Shown here piece by piece: positions 1 through 8,660 of a DNA stretch of 33,220 nt. The stretch lies in the NCBI GenBank assembly GCA_946186945.1, contig CAMHPC010000014.1, positions 1 through 33,220 of the forward strand. Reading direction: 5' to 3'. The notes below the pieces were generated by a model, which was given only the letters and a program-made list of their open reading frames with translations, did no database searches and was not told the origin of the DNA. Each line of letters begins with the position of its first letter. Position 1 is the first letter of the stretch. This DNA comes from an uncultured Prevotella sp. (GTDB lineage: Bacteria; Bacteroidota; Bacteroidia; Bacteroidales; Bacteroidaceae). Both the position numbers and the translations under genes were made by a program.

Positions 1-208
1 ATCTTTTTCATAGTCGTATGTTTTTTTATTGTTTGAATACCTGTTGTTACTGTTTCACGTTGCAAAGAAACAAATAAAAATACACCCTTGGAAAGGATTT
101 TCCCTAAACACTTGGGGGAAAATCCCTACAGTTACATTTCTTTATCCATTATCGTCATGCAATATTCTCAGAATAGAAGCGTTTATAAACATGTATAAGT
201 ACGTACTG

Positions 209-1780
209 ATGAGAAAATACATATATACCTTATTTATGGCTGCTCTGTGCACCTCCGCCACGGCGCAGCAGACGGATACCGGCGACCCTCCCCTGCACCC
301 TTTCGATGGAGTGGAGTATAAGGTTGAGGCTCAGGCTTCTGTGAGCAAAGGAAAGACTCCGCTGTGGCTGAATGCCAACAAATACGGACTCTCATCGCTC
401 GATAAGACTAACGGCTACCTTAGGGCTGCCGTAGAGCGGCCGCTCAGTTACGATGATGACCGTAAGTGGGGAGTAGGATATGCCCTGGATGTGGCAGCAC
501 CCTTACACTACTCCTCAAAAGTTGTCGTACAACAGGCATACGTGGAGGGCAGATGGCTGAAGGGTGCGCTCACCATAGGCAGTAAGGAGTGGCCCATGGA
601 ACTGAAGAACCCCGACCTGAGCACAGGTTCCCAGACCCTCGGCATCAACGCACGGCCGGTGCCGCAGGTACGACTGGCACTGCGCGACTATTGGTGCATA
701 CCCGGCACCAAAGGGTGGGTGAGACTGAAAGGACACATAGCCTACGGCAAGGTGACCGACACCCAGTGGCAACACCGCTTCACCAACAAAGAGCAGAGTT
801 ATTCCGAAGGACAACTCTACCACTCCAAGGCCGGGTATCTGAAACTGGGCAATGAAGACCGCTTCATGCCGTTCTCTGTGGAACTGGGACTGGAGATGGC
901 TACCGTCTTTGGCGGCACATCCTATGTCAGACAAACCGACGGCACTTTCAAGGTATACGAGGGTGAAAGAGGACTCAAGGCTCTGTGGCATGCCTTCAAA
1001 CCCGGAGGCGGCGACCCCGAAGAGGGTGTCTATTCCAATGTAGCGGGCAACACCCTGGGCAGTTGGATGGCACGTGTGAACTACGATACCGATACGTGGC
1101 GATTGAGCGCATACGCCGATAAGTTCTTTGAAGACCACTCATCTATGCTGCAAGTTGATTATGACGGATACGGGGAGGGTGACGAATGGAACGTGAGGAA
1201 GAAACGCCGTTACCTGGTGTATGACTTCAAAGACTGGTTGCTCGGACTGGAACTGGCTTTTAAAGCACAACGCCCCATACAGCACGTGGTATTCGAATAC
1301 ATGTATACGAAATATCAAAGCGGTCCTATATATCACGACCATACGCAGGGCATGAGCGACCATATCGGCGGACGCGACAATTTCTACAACCACTATATTG
1401 GCACAGGTTGGCAGCATTGGGGACAGGTGATGGGCAACCCTCTCTACCTCTCGCCCATATACAATGATGACGGTACCATCGAGGTGAAGAACAATCGCTT
1501 CCTGGCTTTCCACCTCGGGGTGGACGGAGCCTTCAACGACAATCTCTCATACCGTGCCAAATTGACATATCAAGACGGACTGGGCACTTATGAAAAACCC
1601 TTCCACAAGAAACGCCACAATGTAAGTGCGCTCGCTGAGGTGCAGTACCAGTGGCACGAGGGCTGGCTCAGAGGCTGGCAGGTGAGAGGCTCGTATGGCA
1701 TGGACATGGGCAGTATCGTTGAACATAACTACGGCTTCCAACTCACAGTGACCAAGACAGGACTGCTCTCTAAACGATAA
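209..1780 (+). CDS. Capsule assembly Wzi family outer-membrane protein
   Basis: ORF 29..1780; signal peptide best fits the start at 209 (MRKYIYTLFMAALCTSATAQ). The body resembles Bacteroidetes Wzi-like beta-barrel proteins (PLWLNANKYG..., YVEGRWLKGALTIGSKEWP). Confidence 0.8.
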   Translation: MRKYIYTLFMAALCTSATAQQTDTGDPPLHPFDGVEYKVEAQASVSKGKTPLWLNANKYGLSSLDKTNGYLRAAVERPLSYDDDRKWGVGYALDVAAPLHYSSKVVVQQAYVEGRWLKGALTIGSKEWPMELKNPDLSTGSQTLGINARPVPQVRLALRDYWCIPGTKGWVRLKGHIAYGKVTDTQWQHRFTNKEQSYSEGQLYHSKAGYLKLGNEDRFMPFSVELGLEMATVFGGTSYVRQTDGTFKVYEGERGLKALWHAFKPGGGDPEEGVYSNVAGNTLGSWMARVNYDTDTWRLSAYADKFFEDHSSMLQVDYDGYGEGDEWNVRKKRRYLVYDFKDWLLGLELAFKAQRPIQHVVFEYMYTKYQSGPIYHDHTQGMSDHIGGRDNFYNHYIGTGWQHWGQVMGNPLYLSPIYNDDGTIEVKNNRFLAFHLGVDGAFNDNLSYRAKLTYQDGLGTYEKPFHKKRHNVSALAEVQYQWHEGWLRGWQVRGSYGMDMGSIVEHNYGFQLTVTKTGLLSKR

Positions 1781-1802
1781 TACTTCAACTATCCTATCTA
1801 TT

Positions 1803-2240
1803 ATGAGACACCTTACATATATCCTCATCACCGCACTCCTCACCTTGCTCATGGCATCGTGCGAACTGGAGGCTTCATCGCATGGCAATCTCTATGGATT
1901 CTGGCATCTGGAAACTATAGACACAATAAATGGAGGAAGTAAAAATATGAAAGACGAATTGAAGTTCTGGGCTGTGCAGTCTAAACTCATCGAACTGACC
2001 GACCATGACGGCATACACAATTTTGTGCTCTACCATTTCCAGCGCGAAGGAGATTCGCTCTTCCTTTCAGATCCCCACTTTAATCTGCGCGATCAAAACG
2101 ACCCTGTGGTGGACGAGCTCTTCCGAGTGCAACCCTACGGATTGGCAAAACTGCTGCCCAGGCTGCGCATAGAATACCTCACCAGCGGCTCGCTCACTCT
2201 CAGTGGATACGGACTGCAACTACAATTCACGAAATTCTGA
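1803..2240 (+). CDS. Small lipoprotein, lipocalin-like
   Basis: Lipobox signal peptide (LLTLLMASC) followed by GxWxLET...; 145 aa, directly after wzi-like gene. Confidence 0.6.
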   Translation: MRHLTYILITALLTLLMASCELEASSHGNLYGFWHLETIDTINGGSKNMKDELKFWAVQSKLIELTDHDGIHNFVLYHFQREGDSLFLSDPHFNLRDQNDPVVDELFRVQPYGLAKLLPRLRIEYLTSGSLTLSGYGLQLQFTKF

Positions 2241-2266
2241 TATAACAACCTTTTACGAATATACCT

Positions 2267-3337
2267 ATGAATAGACACATCACCCATCTCTGCACACTTG
2301 CAGCAATCATCCTCTTGTCAGCCTTCGAAGTGCGTGCACAGCAAGCCCCAGCCTTTGCCAAGGGAGCAGACATCAGTTGGATCACACAGATAGAACACCT
2401 CAACAAATATCAGTTGGTGGACCCGCAAGGCAGACCCACCGATGGATTTCAGATGCTGAAAGACTGCGGCATGGACATGGTGCGACTCAGAGTGTGGGTG
2501 CACCCCGAACCCGACGCGCGCGACGGACAGGTGTGGTGCGACACACGCGACATGGTGGCGAAGGCGGTCAGAGCCACACAGGCGGGCATGCAGGTGATGG
2601 TAGACTTCCACTACAGCGACTGGTGGGCTGACCCCCAGAAACAAAACGTGCCCAAGGCATGGAAAGGCTGTGATATCAATCAACTTGCCGACTCGGTGGA
2701 GGCCCACACACGCAGCGTACTCATGGCACTGAAACTGGCAGGCGTGACACCTACATGGATACAGGTGGGCAATGAGACTCCTACGGGATTTATGAAACCT
2801 TTGGGCGATGCAGAGCAGTTCCCCGAAAACTTTGCTATTCTCTTCAAACGAGGACAGCAGACGTGCAAAGAGGTGTTTCCGAATGCCATCACCATGGTGC
2901 ACATAGACAATGGCTTCATGCTGCCGCGCACAGAGTTCATTCTCGATATACTGAAGAAATACCAGGTGGACTACGACATGCTCGGGTGGTCGCTCTATCC
3001 TGCCATGAACTGGTTGGCCACACCGCCCGTAATCGACCTCAACTGGCAAGTGAAAGCCAATCAGTGCATAGACAATGTGAAGACTATCTACGACAAGTAT
3101 GGCAAAGAGTCGATGATTGTGGAGATAGGTATACCCGACGACCATGAGGCTCTATGCAAGGAGGTGATAGAGTATATGATAGATCACGCTCCCGAACACC
3201 TGAGGGGGTTGGTGTACTGGGAGCCCATCACTACACCCGACTTCGGATATAGCATGGGGGCTCTGAAACAGTATGCCGGCTCGCAGTATATGGCAAACGA
3301 GGGTATGAGGGCATTCAGACATTCTCCTTCACGTTGA
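2267..3337 (+). CDS. Glycoside hydrolase family 53 (arabinogalactan endo-beta-1,4-galactanase-like)
   Basis: Signal peptide; FAKGADISWITQIE, VRLRVWVHP, MVDFHYSDWWADPQKQNVPKAW, IQVGNETPTG and VEIG motifs are typical of GH53. Confidence 0.93.
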   Translation: MNRHITHLCTLAAIILLSAFEVRAQQAPAFAKGADISWITQIEHLNKYQLVDPQGRPTDGFQMLKDCGMDMVRLRVWVHPEPDARDGQVWCDTRDMVAKAVRATQAGMQVMVDFHYSDWWADPQKQNVPKAWKGCDINQLADSVEAHTRSVLMALKLAGVTPTWIQVGNETPTGFMKPLGDAEQFPENFAILFKRGQQTCKEVFPNAITMVHIDNGFMLPRTEFILDILKKYQVDYDMLGWSLYPAMNWLATPPVIDLNWQVKANQCIDNVKTIYDKYGKESMIVEIGIPDDHEALCKEVIEYMIDHAPEHLRGLVYWEPITTPDFGYSMGALKQYAGSQYMANEGMRAFRHSPSR

Positions 3338-3342
3338 CCATT

Positions 3343-3717
3343 ATGGCACAACACAACGAACTGGGTAGGTGGGGCGAGCAGCAAGCGGCTGCCTTCCTGG
3401 AAAACAAGGGATACCAGGTGCTGCACCGCGACTGGAAGGTGGGACACCGCGATCTGGACATAGTGGCTATCACTCCCGACGGTGGCACACTGGCGGTGGT
3501 AGAGGTGAAAACCCGGCGCAACACGCTCTTCGCAGAACCCTCTGCCGCTGTCGACTGGCGCAAGATACGCTCACTCACCTTGGCAGCACAAGCCTACGTC
3601 GAACGCCAACGTGTGATGCTACCCATACGCTTTGATATCATCACGGTGGTGACAGGCGACAATACACAGATAGAACATATAGAGGATGCTTTCCTGCCAC
3701 TGCCCGTCAACAGATAG
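3343..3717 (+). CDS. YraN family (UPF0102) endonuclease-like protein
   Basis: NELGRWGEQQAAAFLENKGYQVLHRDWKVGHRDLDIVA...VVEVKTRRN: UPF0102 signature. ATG at 3343; the ORF track starts at an upstream TTG. Confidence 0.92.
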   Translation: MAQHNELGRWGEQQAAAFLENKGYQVLHRDWKVGHRDLDIVAITPDGGTLAVVEVKTRRNTLFAEPSAAVDWRKIRSLTLAAQAYVERQRVMLPIRFDIITVVTGDNTQIEHIEDAFLPLPVNR

Positions 3718-3720
3718 ATT

Positions 3721-4476
3721 ATGAGAGTGCAGTATATACACCTACACCATACCGACAGCACCAACCGCTATGTGGCACAGGCTGATATGCCACCCAATGC
3801 CGACTTGTTGGTGGTGGATGCCGACTACCAGACTGCCGGGCGGGGGCAGGGCACCAACACATGGGAGGGTGCCGAGGGGTGCAACTTACTCTTCAGCGTT
3901 CTCTACTACCCACAGAGGGTGCAGGCAAACCGTCAGTATATACTCAGTATGGCAGGAGCATTGGCACTGCATGATGCACTCTCCACCTTTCCCGATACTA
4001 TGCCGTATGCTGGTGACTTCTCGCTCAAATGGCCCAACGACGTGTATTACCGCCACTCTAAGGTGAGTGGCACCCTCATACAAACATCGTTGCATCAGCA
4101 AAGCGTGCGCCGGTGCATCTGGGGGGTAGGACTGAATGTCAACCAGCAATCTTTCCACTCCGATGCTCCCAACCCGCTCTCTCTCTGTACAATAGTGGGA
4201 CATGAGATAGACCGTAGACTACTGCTCGGACACATTGTGGACGCACTGGTCAGACGACTCTCTCAGGTGGATGACGGGGAGTACGACACGGTGTCTACAG
4301 ACTATCTGAAGGTGCTATACCGTAGGGAGGGATGGCACGTGTACAGGGACGTCGACGGACAGTTTACCGCTCGTATCAGTGGTGTGCGAGAGGATGGTAC
4401 CCTCTTGCTCGAGGATACGGCAGGACGTATACGCACATACGCATTCAAGGAAGTGGAATATGTGATAAAACAGTAA
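3721..4476 (+). CDS. birA: Biotin--[acetyl-CoA-carboxylase] ligase
   Basis: HHTDSTNRY...TAGRGQGTNTWEGAEGCNLLFSVL...LKWPNDVYY...GVGLNVNQ: BirA catalytic motifs. Confidence 0.93.
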   Translation: MRVQYIHLHHTDSTNRYVAQADMPPNADLLVVDADYQTAGRGQGTNTWEGAEGCNLLFSVLYYPQRVQANRQYILSMAGALALHDALSTFPDTMPYAGDFSLKWPNDVYYRHSKVSGTLIQTSLHQQSVRRCIWGVGLNVNQQSFHSDAPNPLSLCTIVGHEIDRRLLLGHIVDALVRRLSQVDDGEYDTVSTDYLKVLYRREGWHVYRDVDGQFTARISGVREDGTLLLEDTAGRIRTYAFKEVEYVIKQ

Positions 4477-4496
4477 AATATAATCAACTAACTATT

Positions 4497-5207
4497 ATGG
4501 CAAGATTTAAAAGAATATTACTGAAACTCAGCGGCGAGAGTCTGATGGGTAAGCAGGGCTATGGTATCGATTCTGAACGACTGGGCGACTATGCGCGACA
4601 GATAAAGGAGATACATGATATGGGTGTGGAGATAGGCATAGTGATAGGCGGCGGAAATATCTTCCGCGGACTGAGTGGCGCTACCAAGGGCTTCGACCGT
4701 GTGAAGGGCGACCAGATGGGTATGCTGGCCACGGTCATCAATTCGCTGGCTCTCTCGTCGGCACTCACAGCCGAGGGTGTGGACAACCGTGTGCTCACAG
4801 CCATACGCATGGAACCCATAGGAGAGTTTTACACCAAGTGGCGAGCTATCGAACAGATGCAGGCAGGACGTGTGTGTATATTCTCTGCAGGCACAGGCTC
4901 GCCTTATTTCACCACCGACACAGGCTCATCGCTGCGTGGCATAGAGATAGAGGCAGATGTGATGCTGAAAGGCACACGAGTGGACGGCATATACACTGCC
5001 GACCCCGAAAAAGACCCCACTGCCACCAAGTTTACCGATATCACATACAACGAAGTGCTCGAACGAGGACTGAAGGTGATGGATCTCTCTGCCATTGTGA
5101 TGTGCAACGAGAACAACCTGCCTATCTATGTGTTCAATATGGATGTGGTGGGCAACCTGAAAAGGGTGATAGAAGGCGAGGAGATAGGTACCTTGGTGCA
5201 CCACTGA
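4497..5207 (+). CDS. pyrH: UMP kinase
   Basis: MARFKRILLKLSGESLMG...VIGGGNIFRG...GTGSPYFTTDT...MDLSAIVMCNENNLPIYVFNM: UMP kinase. ATG at 4497 inside longer ORF 4332..5207. Confidence 0.96.
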   Translation: MARFKRILLKLSGESLMGKQGYGIDSERLGDYARQIKEIHDMGVEIGIVIGGGNIFRGLSGATKGFDRVKGDQMGMLATVINSLALSSALTAEGVDNRVLTAIRMEPIGEFYTKWRAIEQMQAGRVCIFSAGTGSPYFTTDTGSSLRGIEIEADVMLKGTRVDGIYTADPEKDPTATKFTDITYNEVLERGLKVMDLSAIVMCNENNLPIYVFNMDVVGNLKRVIEGEEIGTLVHH

Positions 5208-5209
5208 CC

Positions 5210-5515
5210 TCAGATGTACTCCACGGGCAGCACTTCGCTCACTGCCACATCGTCGTGCTCGCCATCATCGTAACGGTACACTATGCGCATGCCGCGGTAT
5301 TCGTGGGGTACTACCAGACGTGTGAGGAGGTGCCAGCGAGGGCGACCGAAATCGTATGATGAACGGTCCAACTCCAGGCACATGCCCACGCTGTCTACGA
5401 AAAAATATCCTCCGCCCACACATTTGTCACCGGGCTGAAGCAGGTCGCGGTGCATGTGCACCCACCCTAAACGCAGGTGACCGTCTACGGTAATGATGAA
5501 TTTCGGCAATGTCAT
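5210..5515 (-). CDS. Hypothetical protein, 101 aa
   Basis: Intact ORF filling the gap between pyrH (convergent, 2-nt gap) and tRNA-Arg; no family recognised. Confidence 0.6.
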   Translation of the reverse strand: MTLPKFIITVDGHLRLGWVHMHRDLLQPGDKCVGGGYFFVDSVGMCLELDRSSYDFGRPRWHLLTRLVVPHEYRGMRIVYRYDDGEHDDVAVSEVLPVEYI

Positions 5516-5561
5516 AAAGTATGGTTTATATTGTGCGAATAGTACACTTTCTTAATAGAAG

Positions 5562-5592
5562 AAGCCCTGTAAATCGTTGATTTGCAGGGCTT
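5562..5592. terminator. Stem-loop between tRNA-Arg and the 101-aa gene, probable terminator
   Basis: AAGCCCTGTAAATC-GTT-GATTTGCAGGGCTT: about 14-bp stem with one G-U pair and 3-nt loop; T-rich tract downstream on the minus strand (CTTCTTCTATT). Confidence 0.7.
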
Positions 5593-5598
5593 TGTTAG

Positions 5599-5670
5599 TA
5601 CACCCGTAGGGAATCGAACCCTAATCCTGGGAACCGGAATCCCATATTCTATCCATTGAACTACGGGTGC
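5599..5670 (-). tRNA. tRNA-Arg (anticodon CCG)
   Basis: Minus strand GCACCCGTAGTTCAATGGATAGAATATGGGATTCCGGTTCCCAGGATTAGGGTTCGATTCCCTACGGGTGTA folds as a cloverleaf; anticodon loop TTCCGGT; CCA not encoded. Confidence 0.93.
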
Positions 5671-5700
5671 TGGTAGCGGTGTTCTCGCCATTTGCGTCTG

Positions 5701-5731
5701 CAAAGGTACGATTAAGTGAGCACAATACAAA
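5701..5731 (-). promoter_or_regulatory. Bacteroidetes-type promoter for tRNA-Arg
   Basis: Minus strand TTTG (5728-5731) - N19 - TACCTTTG (5701-5708), about 30 nt upstream of the tRNA 5' end. Confidence 0.75.
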
Positions 5732-5865
5732 ATGAGAAACGAAGTTTTTCATTTTGCACTGTCGAACGCAAGTACCTTCGCCGAAGGCAGAGGTACGATT
5801 AAGTGAGCACAATACAAAATGAGAAACGAAGTTTTTCATTTTGCACTGTCGAACGCAAGTACCTT
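5704..5865. repeat. Tandem repeat, 2 copies, 87-bp period
   Basis: AGGTACGATTAAGTGAGCACAATACAAAATGAGAAACGAAGTTTTTCATTTTGCACTGTCGAACGCAAGTACCTT at 5704-5778 recurs at 5791-5865. Confidence 0.97.
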
Positions 5866-7198
5866 ATTCAATCGGTGGCAGTCCTACCTCTTGCCGCCAT
5901 TCATTTACACGTGAGGCATCCAGTAGTGGTGCTACCTCTCCCTTGGAATTAATCTGGGTGCCGTATTTCTGTGGCCGTCCCTCACGCACGTCAATGCGGT
6001 CTTTCAATACGGCAAGGAATGCGGGGCTGATATCACCATGAGCGACGGCATCCTCCATCTGCGGCAGAAAACTTTTCTGATAATCCAAATCGGCATGCTG
6101 GAATACCAGCCATATCGCTTGATTGGCAAAGTCACCGACCTGTTCCCTGCGAGGAAAACCGTGCTGCAGTAGGATGTTGCTCACAAGGGCGAGATTCAGA
6201 CTGTCTGTGGAGAGTGCGCGTCGGGCCAGTCGCTCAATCCGCTGAGCGTCGCTATGATGGTCTTTGGTGGCTTGCGACCATAGCAAACGGTCGTACTGGT
6301 CACGTTCGAAAATAGATTCCAATTGCTCTTTGAGGGCTATGTCATAGTGAAAACGACTGCGCCTCTGCTCAAACGAGTCTTTCAGTTCCTCGTATGAGCA
6401 TATTGAAGGTTCTTCGTAGAAGTCTTTTTCCAACTCCATGCGGTGGCGCAGATAGGATAGGGCAGTACTGTTCGCGCCGATGGTGCCCATCTTCTTTGCG
6501 ACAGTAGACAACTGACTGGGCAGGATATAGCGGTCCTCAGTGAAGGCGAGGTCGTAAACCCGTTTTGCCTCATCGTAGAGACGGGCGTCAAAGAGTGAGT
6601 CGGCATGGTATATCAGGTGCCAGTAAGCCTCCTGCGAGATTGGGGCTTCCAGTTCGCCGTCGCCCAGCCGGTGGCGTTTCAAGGCAATTTGTCTCAGGTC
6701 TTCGAGCATCATGCCCGTAAATTCTACGTTCCGCGGGTCGCTCACGTCCCAGTGAAAGGTTCCATACGTGGGGTATTTCTTGTTTTCGCTTTGGTAGATA
6801 TAGCAGTAGCCCTCGGTTCGCCCATGGCGCAGATAGCGGTCGATGCAGATGACGCGCCTGTTCTTCCGGGAGACTACCACGTTCCGCCAGATGTTTTTTT
6901 CGTTCTGACGAGACAATTTTACTGTGGTGAAAACATTCCATATCTCCCAAGATTCATCGGGGCGTATTTCTACATCGGGTGCAGTGGGCGTGTATCCGCT
7001 GTTCGAGAACTTAAATGTAGGTACGTCAACGCCCGTAAGCCAGCGGACGGTATCGACATCGAACGGCAGTTCCTTCTTGACACTTCGCTCGAACCGCTGT
7101 GCTTCTGTCAACCCTTTTGTCTGGCAGCCAGCCATTACAATGAGGGTCAGCAGTGCGTAGATTATAGTCCTATGGTTCATGATATATTTGTTTGCCAT
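5864..7198 (-). CDS. Lipoprotein with C-terminal DUF6624-like domain
   Basis: Lipobox LLTLIVMAGC; C-terminus FLAVLKDRIDVREGRPQKYGTQ resembles DUF6624. Alternative start at 7180. Confidence 0.7.
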   Translation of the reverse strand: MANKYIMNHRTIIYALLTLIVMAGCQTKGLTEAQRFERSVKKELPFDVDTVRWLTGVDVPTFKFSNSGYTPTAPDVEIRPDESWEIWNVFTTVKLSRQNEKNIWRNVVVSRKNRRVICIDRYLRHGRTEGYCYIYQSENKKYPTYGTFHWDVSDPRNVEFTGMMLEDLRQIALKRHRLGDGELEAPISQEAYWHLIYHADSLFDARLYDEAKRVYDLAFTEDRYILPSQLSTVAKKMGTIGANSTALSYLRHRMELEKDFYEEPSICSYEELKDSFEQRRSRFHYDIALKEQLESIFERDQYDRLLWSQATKDHHSDAQRIERLARRALSTDSLNLALVSNILLQHGFPRREQVGDFANQAIWLVFQHADLDYQKSFLPQMEDAVAHGDISPAFLAVLKDRIDVREGRPQKYGTQINSKGEVAPLLDASRVNEWRQEVGLPPIE

Positions 7199-7262
7199 TT
7201 AAGTCAAGTAATGAAGAAGCACATAAACAAAATGGTCTCTTATAGCGCCTCAATTTCGTTTT

Positions 7263-7293
7263 CAAAGATACAATTTTACTTTTGATTATCAAA
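7263..7293 (-). promoter_or_regulatory. Promoter for the DUF6624-like lipoprotein gene
   Basis: Minus strand TTTG (7290-7293) - N19 - TATCTTTG (7263-7270). Confidence 0.65.
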
Positions 7294-7305
7294 AAACTAA
7301 TCATT

Positions 7306-7360
7306 TTTTTACTTTGAAAAGTTAATTTTCAATGTCATTTTTAACTTTCGAAAGTAAAAA
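7306..7360. repeat. Inverted repeat with nested palindromes, candidate operator
   Basis: TTTTTACTTTGAAAAGTTAA (7306-7325) / TTAACTTTCGAAAGTAAAAA (7341-7360): 18 of 20 complementary; the right arm contains the perfect palindrome ACTTTCGAAAGT. Confidence 0.75.
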
Positions 7361-7467
7361 TTGATGCAAGAATGTCACATAATTTGTAAATAGAACCAGT
7401 CCATGTGTAGACGCAATTATTTTTTCAGGCTGAAATGTGAGTTAACTGAAATATAAAAATGTCTTTG

Positions 7468-7505
7468 CAAAAAGTAAGCAAATATGGTAAAATACTTACT
7501 TTTTG
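7468..7505. repeat. Perfect 11-bp inverted repeat upstream of the asnA promoter
   Basis: CAAAAAGTAAG (7468-7478) - 16 nt - CTTACTTTTTG (7495-7505). Confidence 0.8.
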
Positions 7506-7524
7506 TAAAATTATGGCAAATAAT

Positions 7525-7556
7525 TTTGATGCTATGAAAAAATAATGCTACCTTTG
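7525..7556 (+). promoter_or_regulatory. asnA promoter
   Basis: TTTG (7525-7528) - N20 - TACCTTTG (7549-7556), 26 nt before the asnA ATG. Confidence 0.8.
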
Positions 7557-7582
7557 CAGCCAAATTTCTATAAAACCATAGT

Positions 7583-8620
7583 ATGAGCAGACTGATATGT
7601 CCTTCTGATTACCGTCCGCTGCTCGATATGAAGCAGACGGAACAAGGTATAAAACTGATTAAGGAATTCTTCCAGCAAAACCTCTCTACTGAGTTGAGGC
7701 TGCGCCGTGTCACGGCGCCTCTCTTCGTACTCAAGGGATTGGGCATCAACGACGACCTCAATGGCGTGGAGCGTGCCGTCACCTTCCCGATAAAGGATCT
7801 GGGTGATGCAAAAGCCGAGGTGGTGCACTCGCTTGCCAAATGGAAGAGACTTACTCTGGCGGAATATAATATCGAACCAGGATATGGCGTGTATACTGAT
7901 ATGAACGCTATACGCGCCGATGAGGAACTGGATAACATTCACTCGCTGTATGTAGACCAGTGGGACTGGGAGGCTGTCATTCGCAGCGAACAGCGCACCT
8001 CCGCATTCCTGCATAATGTGGTGGAACGTATCTATGCTGCTATACTGCGTACGGAATACCTGGCGTGCGAGACCTATTCGCAACTGAAACCCTTCCTGCC
8101 GCAGAAGATACACTTCATACATAGCGAGGACTTGCTCAAGATGTATCCCGACAAGACACCGCACGAACGTGAGGATGCTATATGTCAGGCCTACGGGGCT
8201 GTGTTTATCGAAGGTATCGGAGGACGACTCTCTAATGGTGAGAAGCACGACGGACGTGCACCCGACTATGACGACTGGTCTACAGTGGCAGAGAATGGCA
8301 AGATGGGGCTCAACGGCGATATACTGATATGGTATCCTGTGCTGGGGCGCTCTCTCGAACTCTCGTCCATGGGTATACGCGTGGACAAGGAGGCTCTTTT
8401 GCGACAGTTGGCTCTCGAGGGCAAGGAGGAGAGAAAAGAACTGTTCTTTCACCAGCAACTGCTCGAAGGTCATCTGCCTCTGAGCGTGGGTGGAGGTATA
8501 GGTCAGAGTCGTCTGTGTATGATAATGATGCACAAGGCGCACATAGGCGAGATACAGGCAAGTATCTGGCCCGATGATATGCGCCTCAAGTGCGAGGAGT
8601 GCAATATGCCGCTCATCTGA
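7583..8620 (+). CDS. asnA: Aspartate--ammonia ligase (asparagine synthetase A)
   Basis: MKQTEQGIKLIKEFFQQNLSTELRLRRVTAPLFV...GLGINDDLNG...VGGGIGQSRLCMIMM...IWPDDM: AsnA throughout. Confidence 0.97.
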   Translation: MSRLICPSDYRPLLDMKQTEQGIKLIKEFFQQNLSTELRLRRVTAPLFVLKGLGINDDLNGVERAVTFPIKDLGDAKAEVVHSLAKWKRLTLAEYNIEPGYGVYTDMNAIRADEELDNIHSLYVDQWDWEAVIRSEQRTSAFLHNVVERIYAAILRTEYLACETYSQLKPFLPQKIHFIHSEDLLKMYPDKTPHEREDAICQAYGAVFIEGIGGRLSNGEKHDGRAPDYDDWSTVAENGKMGLNGDILIWYPVLGRSLELSSMGIRVDKEALLRQLALEGKEERKELFFHQQLLEGHLPLSVGGGIGQSRLCMIMMHKAHIGEIQASIWPDDMRLKCEECNMPLI

Positions 8621-8660
8621 TGGTATTTACATGCCTACGGCACTACTCTGTGGCAGTGGT

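Noticed and set aside
2318-3145. 275-aa antisense ORF opposite the GH53 gene
   Set aside because: Lies within a confident GH53 CDS; His/Cys-rich composition is typical of reverse-frame translation.
4332-4496. N-terminal extension of pyrH in the ORF track
   Set aside because: Overlaps birA in another frame; UMP kinase homology begins at the ATG at 4497.
5704-5865. IS element or transposase remnant
   Set aside because: No transposase coding potential and no clear target-site duplication; a non-autonomous element remains possible but is treated only as a hypothesis.
7568-8542. Long antisense ORF (324 aa) opposite asnA
   Set aside because: Shadow ORF fully inside a clearly recognised AsnA coding sequence; no recognisable family.
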